DNA of 64,000 nt from positions 62,001 to 126,000 of the forward strand of contig JAFUYQ010000016.1 of the NCBI GenBank assembly GCA_017470485.1, read 5' to 3'. A program made the translations under genes and the position numbers. Position 1 is the first letter of the stretch. Each line of letters begins with the position of its first letter. This DNA comes from Synergistaceae bacterium (lineage in GTDB: Bacteria; Synergistota; Synergistia; Synergistales; Aminobacteriaceae). Positions 33,939 to 40,156 of this stretch are shown piece after piece. The notes under the pieces were generated by a model. It saw nothing but the letters and a program-made list of their open reading frames with translations. It made no database searches and was not told where the DNA came from.

Positions 33939-34267
33939 AGCGATAACCCTTTCGCAACGTTCTTCATCTGCACCCCGTGAACAAGCGAAGCACCGCCCCT
34001 TAACGCACACGCAACGTGAATGGCTTCGGTCATCTGCTCCTCGTTCGCGCCGTTCTCAAGGCAGCTCTGTGTGTAAGCGTCAATGCAGTACGGGCACTGT
34101 ACAGCGTGAGCGACCGCAAGGGCAATCAATGCTTTCTCGCGTTTCGTCAAAGCTCCAGACTCGAAAACAGCTCCGTAATACGCCATGAACTTCTCCCAAA
34201 GTTCCGGCGCAAATTCGCCCATTGTCGAGAATTTCCCCAAGTCTTCGGGTTTGTAGTAAGTCTCCAT
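33935..34267 (-). CDS. CMD-family peroxidase-like protein of ArsS clusters
   Basis: 110 residues. Carboxymuconolactone decarboxylase/AhpD fold: LTKREKALIALAVAHAVQCPYCIDAYTQ with the redox pair Cys-Pro-Tyr-Cys, and EAIHVACALRGGASLVHGVQM. This matches the small peroxidase-like protein that accompanies ArsS-type radical SAM genes. Its CxxC could reduce or protect the radical SAM partner, but that is not shown. AAGGAGG lies before the ATG; its stop is coupled to arsS. Confidence 0.88.
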   Translation of the reverse strand: METYYKPEDLGKFSTMGEFAPELWEKFMAYYGAVFESGALTKREKALIALAVAHAVQCPYCIDAYTQSCLENGANEEQMTEAIHVACALRGGASLVHGVQMKNVAKGLSL

Positions 34268-34271
34268 ATTA

Positions 34272-35075
34272 TTAATCCTCCTTTAGTTTTTCTGCGGTTA
34301 TGAGTCTGTTCCGCAGATTGCTTTTTCCTCCTGACGGTTCTCCGTTTCCGAAGATGAGGTCAAGAATGTGAATGCTCTTGTGCGTCCCGTCAATGCTCAT
34401 TGCTGAACGGCATGAGGCACAGTATGACACGATGACATTGCAGGGAGCTTCAGCGGCTCTTTCCCTCATGAACCTGCGCCCCAGCGATGAACTTCCTGAA
34501 GCTATGGCCTGACTTCCTCCGCAGCACTTCAGCTTTGCGCCTGAAAACTCGCGGACAGTAACTCCGAGATAGCGAAGTATTCCGCGAACGCTTGAGGCGA
34601 TTTCCGGCGTAGTTGTGCAAGAGTCCTGAATACCTGCCTCAAGCCCTGAATATTTCCCTCTGAGTCTTTCGGGAAGTCCATGCTCATTGATGATTGGCCA
34701 GACGGATAATATATTTCTGTTTCCGCCGTGAGCCTTGAGTATCCTGTAACAGTTCTGACAGGCTGTTATTACTGTTCCTGCATTCATAGCGTCAAGTTCG
34801 CGGTTCACGCTGTCAATTCTTTTTCGGAAGGTTCCAGCGTCCCCCATCAGTTTCAGGGGCTTGGCACAGCACGCGGTTATGATACCGCAATCCCCGATAT
34901 GCCCGATAATGTAATCACGCACGGCGAAAACATAATCAGGGTTATAGCCCGAAAGACTACAGCCGGGAAAAAACACAGTCTCAGCTTTTCCGCTTGAACG
35001 CCTGAAAATTTTTGTGGCCGATAAGAACTGATTTAGTCTTATTCCCGAACGAAAGATGAATCTCTTAATGTCCAT
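34272..35075 (-). CDS. CCG-domain Fe-S oxidoreductase
   Basis: 267 residues. Two CCG-type Cys motifs: TVFFPGCSLSGYNP...ITACCAKPLKLMGD...VITACQNCYRIL and VREFSGAKLKCCGGSQAI...VSYCASCRSAM. These domains bind non-cubane Fe-S clusters in heterodisulfide reductase-like and GlpC-like subunits. With the nearby CMD protein it could handle thiol or electron transfer for the ArsS pathway (inference). The ATG at 35073-35075 is preferred over a TTG at 35096; the start overlaps the upstream gene by 11 bases. Confidence 0.75.
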   Translation of the reverse strand: MDIKRFIFRSGIRLNQFLSATKIFRRSSGKAETVFFPGCSLSGYNPDYVFAVRDYIIGHIGDCGIITACCAKPLKLMGDAGTFRKRIDSVNRELDAMNAGTVITACQNCYRILKAHGGNRNILSVWPIINEHGLPERLRGKYSGLEAGIQDSCTTTPEIASSVRGILRYLGVTVREFSGAKLKCCGGSQAIASGSSSLGRRFMRERAAEAPCNVIVSYCASCRSAMSIDGTHKSIHILDLIFGNGEPSGGKSNLRNRLITAEKLKED

Positions 35076-35448
35076 GTCTGCCGGTGAAAAACACAACTGC
35101 CAGCCCTATAACAGCTATTGCAATAAGGGCAGTATTAATCGCTGAGAATGGTATTCTGCTCTGCATTATCCCCTCTCGGACTATCGAGGCAGGAATTACG
35201 GCCATGCGTTCAGAGCCTAACACCAAGTACATTCCGGCGAATGAAAACAGCGCACTTATTATCGAAGCCGTGAACGTACCGCAGAATTTCCGCAGAGGTT
35301 TGACTGATAACTGCACTATGAAAAGTACCGCAGTCAGCGCAAAGAATACCCAGCCAAGATTTACGCGCATTTCTAGCCACGTGTTCATGAACATAAGGAC
35401 GCTTAACAGCATACTCAGTGCGAAAGCGTTGTAGAGACAGGCAATCAT
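35065..35448 (-). CDS. Small four-helix membrane protein, unknown function
   Basis: 127 residues, four hydrophobic segments (about 5-21, 30-49, 60-77, 103-121), ending GRHGH. No family recognised. The ATG overlaps the upstream stop (TAATG) and its end overlaps the CCG gene, so it is embedded in the ArsS-type operon and probably serves it in the membrane. Confidence 0.65.
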   Translation of the reverse strand: MIACLYNAFALSMLLSVLMFMNTWLEMRVNLGWVFFALTAVLFIVQLSVKPLRKFCGTFTASIISALFSFAGMYLVLGSERMAVIPASIVREGIMQSRIPFSAINTALIAIAVIGLAVVFFTGRHGH

Positions 35449-36083
35449 TATTTTACGAGCCTGACAATGACATTGACTCTTGTTCCGTCGGGAGGGAGGA
35501 CATCAGGATTTCCGTGAAAGCTCACTTCTTTATTGTTAAGCGAGCCGGTCGGCCATGCGGCATTCGTTGAGATTCCGGCGGCGCAGGAGTCCAGACATAT
35601 ATAGCAGCCCGGACGATACTTCTGTGCAAACTCAAGATTTCCCGTGAACCTCAAATCCAACGGTCTTGCTTCACCGTCCCTAACCTCGCTGACTACTGCA
35701 TCATCAAGCGGTATTTCACCGTCAGAGCCTTCCCACGTGAGGAACACTGACAGCTTATCGCCTTCTGTGGCTTTGCCTTCCGCGCTTGAACGTGCTTTCA
35801 TGTCTGCCGGAGTGATATTGTTTCCTGCTTTTGCGCCTAATTCGGAAAGAGCATTGTAGAAGTCGATTTCGCTGACGAGCGAACGCATTATTGATTTCTC
35901 GCCGTTACCGCCCTTGTAGTATGAGAGTGCGTGTTTCGTGGGGCTGACAAGGTATTTACCGTTTACTTCAGCAGGGATTATGATTTCTCCCTTCTCCTTA
36001 TTGACGGTGAGCGAGAGTTCTTCAGCACAGACCGCTGACACTGCAACACATAATAAAGCAATGGCAAATAATAATTTCTTCAT
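35448..36083 (-). CDS. Exported YdjY-like protein of the ArsS-type cluster
   Basis: 211 residues with a signal peptide (MKKLLFAIALLCVAVSAVCA). Residues about 23-110 read LTVNKEKGEIIIPAEVNGKY, SPTKHALSYYKGG, SEIDFYNALSELGAKAGNN, which resembles the YdjY domain ('v..e.g.i.ip..vn.....HA......s...f..AL..lGa.pG'). The C-terminal half has Cys in PGCYICLDSCAAG. Function unknown. It lies 6 bases after the VTT gene on the same strand. Confidence 0.6.
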   Translation of the reverse strand: MKKLLFAIALLCVAVSAVCAEELSLTVNKEKGEIIIPAEVNGKYLVSPTKHALSYYKGGNGEKSIMRSLVSEIDFYNALSELGAKAGNNITPADMKARSSAEGKATEGDKLSVFLTWEGSDGEIPLDDAVVSEVRDGEARPLDLRFTGNLEFAQKYRPGCYICLDSCAAGISTNAAWPTGSLNNKEVSFHGNPDVLPPDGTRVNVIVRLVK

Positions 36084-36089
36084 GACAAA

Positions 36090-36752
36090 TTACCTCCTGA
36101 TAAATTTTCTGCGGAGTAAAATTCCTGCTGATGTTACGATTACCGCAAGAATTACCGCTATGAACAAATATAAATTTCTGCGTTCCTCATTTCCTATTCC
36201 GGCAGCCCCAAGCGTGAAAGCAGCAGCTCCGGGAGCCATGAAAAGGAATGTATACAGAGTGTACGGCAATAATTTTATGTCAGTCAGACCGTAGGCAAAA
36301 TTCTGAAGGTTATAAGGGAAAAGAGGAACAAGCCGTGTAATCATCAATAGGATAATTCCGCTGTGTTCCGCGTCATCAAATAGAAGCCTCTTGAGGATTT
36401 CGCTTTTTGAGAGCATAGGCCGCACCAAGTCCCGAAGGAAGTAACGCCCTGCAAGGAACGCTATCACAGCTCCCAGCGTCGCCGCCGTAAGACAAAGTAC
36501 CGTCCCTGTAAGAGGCTCGAAGAGAAGTCCGGCGATAACCGCGAACATTGCTCCCGGCATTGCGAGAAGCACACAGCCTGCTGAAGTTGCAATAATGTAT
36601 ATTGCCATTGCCTTAACAGGATTCTGCCTGACGATTTCCTGAAGCACTGGCAGTTCACTCATGAATCTTTCAGCACCGCCGTAATATTTCCCTAATGCCA
36701 TGACTACGGCCATGAGAATGAGGAAGACAGCAGGTTTCAAAAAACGTTTCAA
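36090..36752 (-). CDS. TVP38/TMEM64 (VTT domain) membrane protein
   Basis: 220 residues with about six hydrophobic segments. The VTT/DedA core is visible: AMPGAMFAVIAGLLFEPLTG, GAVIAFLAGRYFLRD, and ITRLVPLFPYNLQNFAYGLTDIK. Family members act in lipid handling or small-molecule transport across membranes. It overlaps a second paralogue by 4 bases, so the two are translated together and may form a pair. Confidence 0.85.
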   Translation of the reverse strand: MKRFLKPAVFLILMAVVMALGKYYGGAERFMSELPVLQEIVRQNPVKAMAIYIIATSAGCVLLAMPGAMFAVIAGLLFEPLTGTVLCLTAATLGAVIAFLAGRYFLRDLVRPMLSKSEILKRLLFDDAEHSGIILLMITRLVPLFPYNLQNFAYGLTDIKLLPYTLYTFLFMAPGAAAFTLGAAGIGNEERRNLYLFIAVILAVIVTSAGILLRRKFIRR

Positions 36753-37447
36753 TTTTTCTTCCGCTCCCTGAACATCTGACGGATAAGAACTATCAATGCC
36801 GACAGCGCGAACAGTAAAAGCAATCCAGTCATGAGCATTCCGGCTCCGCCTGTCAGCATTCCGCCGACATAAGAATACACTACAGTTGCAGGAAGCTGGC
36901 CTATTCCCGTAGCAATGAAGAACGGCCAGAAATTCATGGACGTTAGACCGGCGGCATAGCTCACAAGGTCGAACGATATGAACGGAAGAAGACGCGCTAT
37001 CAAAATGCTGTGAGTTCCGTAACGCTGGAAAAATTCATCTATGTACTGCAATCCTGCCTTGCTCGTTAGCCGTTCGGCAGTTCCCCTTCCGAGTACACGG
37101 GCTATGCAGAAACATAAAGCAGCACCGGCCATCGCGCTTGACCATGAGAGGATTGCGCCTTTCCACCAGCCGAAGAGATTAGCATTTGCAAGTGTGATGA
37201 TGAACGCAGGAAGCGGAGCGGCTACGGACTGGAATATCATCAGGAAGAATGATACTGCGGCGGCATAAGCTCCGTACTCCGCAACGAAATCGCGCATTAC
37301 CCTGAAATCGCCGGAGGCAAAAGCTGAGATTGTAGCGTCAATGAAATTCCTGAATGCCGGAAAAATAAAATATGCGGCTATTGATAGAACGACTGCTGAA
37401 AGTATGAGAATTTTCCCTGAATGTTTAGGCTGTATCATCTTTGACAT
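36749..37447 (-). CDS. TVP38/TMEM64 (VTT domain) membrane protein
   Basis: 232 residues, a paralogue of the next gene. Core motifs: PAFIITLANANLFGWWKGAI, GAALCFCIARVLGRGTAERL, and IARLLPFISFDLVSYAAGLTSM. About six membrane spans, basic C-terminus (RERKKN). It is the first gene of the minus-strand series leading to arsS and the two glycosyltransferases. Such VTT genes often accompany ArsS-type clusters, which supports a shared role. Confidence 0.85.
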   Translation of the reverse strand: MSKMIQPKHSGKILILSAVVLSIAAYFIFPAFRNFIDATISAFASGDFRVMRDFVAEYGAYAAAVSFFLMIFQSVAAPLPAFIITLANANLFGWWKGAILSWSSAMAGAALCFCIARVLGRGTAERLTSKAGLQYIDEFFQRYGTHSILIARLLPFISFDLVSYAAGLTSMNFWPFFIATGIGQLPATVVYSYVGGMLTGGAGMLMTGLLLLFALSALIVLIRQMFRERKKN

Positions 37448-37495
37448 AAAATTAATGCCCCGCCGCTCAGGACAGGGCTTTTTCGTTAATAACCG

Positions 37496-38521
37496 CTAGT
37501 CGAGATTCAGAGTAACCTTGAACTCGAATGTCTTTGGGCTGAACCAGTCAACGACTTTTCCGTCAATCTCCGCGTAAGGATACATGAAGTATGTAAGCGG
37601 AGTTTTCGCTGTGGCTTCGCTGAGAACAGTCTCGCGAGTGTCGCGGTTGAGCGCAATCCTCAGAAGGTCATCGCCTGCCCAGAAGAAATCTGCCCACTTC
37701 TTAGCGTCATCGACCTTCTCGATTTTCTCGTTGAGCATTTTCTTGCGGACATCAGCAGGGTCAGCCATTACCCAGCCTGTTCCCGGAAGGTAGAACTCAG
37801 TCCAGCAGTGGTAATTGCCGGTAATCTCGCCTGATTTTGCAGGGTCGACTCTGAGGCCGTAAACGTCTCTTGTCGGAATGCCTGAAGCCCTCGCCAATGC
37901 AACGAATACCGAGCTTATGTCAGCGCATTTTCCGCCGCCTGACTTCTCGGAGATCGTGCGGATAGGAAGACCGAGTCCGCAGCCCTCTTTAACGCTCTCA
38001 TCGCGGAACGTGTGTTCGAGAACCCAGCGGTAAATTCCCTGAGCCTTAGCGAGAACTGACGCTTCCTTGAGGAACTCCATGCTTGCCTCAGCGCAGAAGC
38101 CTTTGTCGATTGGCAGAGAGGGAGTAGCTTCGAGGTACTTCCTGACTTCGGGCGGGAATGCGTCCTTAGTCTCCTTGAGTGCGGCAGCCGGTTTCTTCGC
38201 GTAATGAGAATCGATATGGAAGCTCATTGTGAGTTTGGGAGTACCGGCAGGTTTCAGCCATGTGGCGTGAAGATACACTGCTCCGGCTTTGGGGTCAGTC
38301 TCAACTCCGACTTTTGCGCCCTCAGCCTTGATGTCAACGTCAGTAACAGTCTGGTTAGCGTCCGAGACGGGGTAGGGAAGCCATAACTCAGCTTTCTCGG
38401 CTTTCTCAGCGTCCTTGAGGTTCACGTCGAATGTTACCGTGCCTTTGTACTCCGCGAATGAAACAGCCGTAAATGATAAAACGACCGCAGCAACGAAAAG
38501 TACGCCTAAAATTTTGCGCAT
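37496..38521 (-). CDS. Secreted transglutaminase-like protein
   Basis: 341 residues from the ATG behind AAGGAG. Signal peptide (ILGVLFVAAVVLSFTAVSFA). The transglutaminase-like Cys-His-Asp triad is present: GGGKCADISSVFVALARASGIPTR (Cys199), GNYHCWTEFYLPG (His238) and GWVMADPAD (Asp254). The N-terminal half is a beta-rich domain. Such proteins are peptidases or crosslinking enzymes of the envelope. A longer reading frame to 38560 is rejected. Separate from the VTT genes by 48 bases. Confidence 0.85.
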   Translation of the reverse strand: MRKILGVLFVAAVVLSFTAVSFAEYKGTVTFDVNLKDAEKAEKAELWLPYPVSDANQTVTDVDIKAEGAKVGVETDPKAGAVYLHATWLKPAGTPKLTMSFHIDSHYAKKPAAALKETKDAFPPEVRKYLEATPSLPIDKGFCAEASMEFLKEASVLAKAQGIYRWVLEHTFRDESVKEGCGLGLPIRTISEKSGGGKCADISSVFVALARASGIPTRDVYGLRVDPAKSGEITGNYHCWTEFYLPGTGWVMADPADVRKKMLNEKIEKVDDAKKWADFFWAGDDLLRIALNRDTRETVLSEATAKTPLTYFMYPYAEIDGKVVDWFSPKTFEFKVTLNLD

Positions 38522-38602
38522 AATGAATCGCTCCTTATATAAAATTATTTCTGAGGACAAATCAAAAAATGCCCTTAGATTTCAACACTTTGTAATATGG
38601 AA

Positions 38603-38697
38603 ACTGCCGGAAGGATTTAGAGGGTTAAAGCACTCATGCCCAAATTAACACGGCAGTATGCACCACGTGCATTTAATGAACCGGCTCATGTTAATTT
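38603..38697 (+). promoter_or_regulatory. Inverted-repeat-rich leader of the molybdoenzyme operon
   Basis: AAATTAACA (38642-38650) pairs with TGTTAATTT (38689-38697). Inside, ATGCAC-cac-GTGCAT (38658-38672) makes a small hairpin or a DNA palindrome. ACTGCCG (38603-38609) can instead pair with CGGCAGT (38651-38657), which would compete with the first fold. The block lies about 100 bases before mobB in a 270-base gap. It could be a cis-regulatory RNA or an operator. It matches no riboswitch I can recognise. Confidence 0.45.
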
Positions 38698-38793
38698 TGA
38701 AAGCATTAAATTCTCTCCTCTGCATGTAAATAATGATGTAATATATTCTAAATTAGAGCGTTAAAAAAACAATAGGGGGTTTTCATTATCAGC

Positions 38794-39291
38794 ATGATAC
38801 CGATTTTCTCAATCACAGCGTGGTCGGGAGCAGGCAAGACTACGTTCATTGAGCATTTAATTCCTGAACTCAAACGCAGAAATCTCAGAACAGCCGTAAT
38901 AAAGCATGACGCTCATGACTTTGACATCGACAAGGAAGGCAAAGACACTTTCAGATTTACGCAGGCAGGTGCTGAAATAGTCTCAATAACTTCCCGTACC
39001 CATGCCGCATTCATGGAGAACAGATATGTTCCTCTCGCTGAAATTCTGAGATATATCCATGATGTTGATGTCATTATCGTTGAGGGCTTCAAGAATGAGA
39101 ATATCCCTAAAATCGGACTGAGGCGCGGAAATTTCCTTCTTCCTGAAGGTGAATACATTGCGGTGATAAGTGATGTGCCTATGCCGGAGTCGGAAGTGCC
39201 GGTGTTTGATGTTAATGACTATAACGGCTTTTCTGAATGGCTTGCTAACGAATTAAGGAATTGGAAGCACGGTACTGCTTTGCTAAAATAA
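38794..39291 (+). CDS. mobB: Molybdopterin-guanine dinucleotide biosynthesis protein B
   Basis: 165 residues: IFSITAWSGAGKTTFIEHLI (Walker A at 11-18), LRTAVIKHDAHDFDIDKEGKD, RFTQAGAEIVSITSRT and VIIVEGFKNENIPKIGLRR, the MobB pattern. It is a GTP-binding helper of MobA in attaching nucleotide to molybdopterin. A weak GGGGG precedes the ATG. First gene of the long molybdoenzyme/cofactor series, separated from the next gene by about 190 bases. Confidence 0.9.
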   Translation: MIPIFSITAWSGAGKTTFIEHLIPELKRRNLRTAVIKHDAHDFDIDKEGKDTFRFTQAGAEIVSITSRTHAAFMENRYVPLAEILRYIHDVDVIIVEGFKNENIPKIGLRRGNFLLPEGEYIAVISDVPMPESEVPVFDVNDYNGFSEWLANELRNWKHGTALLK

Positions 39292-39322
39292 TTAAAAATA
39301 AATCTTTCAAAGGAGGATATTC

Positions 39323-39343
39323 ATGTATCGGACAGTAACTTGA
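39323..39343 (+). CDS. Possible six-codon leader peptide
   Basis: ATG-Tyr-Arg-Thr-Val-Thr-TGA with an AAAGGAGG ribosome binding site 7 bases upstream, stronger than those of many genes here. It lies in the 193-base gap between mobB and the TorD-like gene. It could be a translated leader or a by-chance start. Confidence 0.3.
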   Translation: MYRTVT

Positions 39344-39344
39344 G

Positions 39345-39377
39345 CAGTATGTGTGTGTTTGCACGTGTTGCAGTATG
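39345..39377. repeat. CAGTATG direct repeats flanking GCACGTG
   Basis: CAGTATG at 39345-39351 and 39371-39377 flank GCACGTG (39361-39367). The same heptamer occurs at 38654-38660, next to CACGTGCA, in the mobB leader. Possible binding sites of one regulator. The rest of this gap (39378-39484) shows no other structure I can support. Confidence 0.4.
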
Positions 39378-39484
39378 TTACCGTCGGCATGAAAATCTGA
39401 GTAATCAGTTCTAATTTTGCGGCTTTGCTTCTGAAGAATCTCCGGCGGTTTTTATTGGACTAAATTTCTTGCAGGGGTAAAACT

Positions 39485-40129
39485 ATGAAAAATAATTTCA
39501 GCAGCGAAGACTTGAATATCATTTCGGAGATGAGGCAGTACGGTTACAGCGTGTTAAAACAGGTGTTCTACGTTGAGCCGTCAAAATCACTCCTTCAGAC
39601 TTTAAGGGACAATCAGATTTTTGATAACTTTCCGTTCCGTGAAGATTCAAATCTCATAGATACAGGCATAAAAATCATCAATCAGTTTTTTTCGGATAAG
39701 AACGGCAATGACGACGAAATGACTTCGGAAGTCCGCTGGGATTTCACACAGCTTTTCGTCGGGCCTTATGCACTTCCTGCTCCGGCATGGGAGTCAGTTT
39801 ACCGAAGCAATGAACATCTGCTCTATCAGGATACGGCTTTCGAGGTTCGCAGGGAATACCTGAAGTACAACTTCATACCTAAGAATTATCCTCATGAGGC
39901 TGATGATCACATAGGGTTCGAGCTGGATTTCATGCTCCAGTTAAGCAGGGACAATAATGCCCTTAAAGACAGCATGAGATTCCTGAAAGAACACCTAACT
40001 CAATGGATACCCGATTTCTCGCGCGATATTCAGAAACATGCCCTCACTGAGTTTTACAGAGGGTCAGCAATCGTTCTAAAAGGATTTATATCAGAGGATT
40101 TCAATCTGCTTCACGAGATCCTTGATTAA
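39485..40129 (+). CDS. TorD/DmsD-family molybdoenzyme chaperone
   Basis: 214 residues, all-helical. Family hallmarks: VRWDFTQLFVGPYALPAPAWESVYRS and the HIGFELDFMLQL helix. These proteins bind the Tat signal of DMSO-reductase-type catalytic subunits and hold them until cofactor is inserted. The gene lies 27 bases before the catalytic subunit, which carries a Tat signal, so the client is evident. AGGGG precedes the ATG. Confidence 0.87.
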   Translation: MKNNFSSEDLNIISEMRQYGYSVLKQVFYVEPSKSLLQTLRDNQIFDNFPFREDSNLIDTGIKIINQFFSDKNGNDDEMTSEVRWDFTQLFVGPYALPAPAWESVYRSNEHLLYQDTAFEVRREYLKYNFIPKNYPHEADDHIGFELDFMLQLSRDNNALKDSMRFLKEHLTQWIPDFSRDIQKHALTEFYRGSAIVLKGFISEDFNLLHEILD

Positions 40130-40156
40130 TATACAAAGAGGGGAGTTATACTAAAT

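Noticed and set aside
37449-37480. GC-rich hairpin between the transglutaminase gene and the VTT genes
   Set aside because: Imperfect stem and weak T tract in the direction of transcription; not safe to call a terminator.
39323-39475. Reading the TGA at 39341 as selenocysteine, giving a protein of about 48 residues
   Set aside because: A second TGA would also have to be read, no SECIS-like hairpin is visible and no family match exists.
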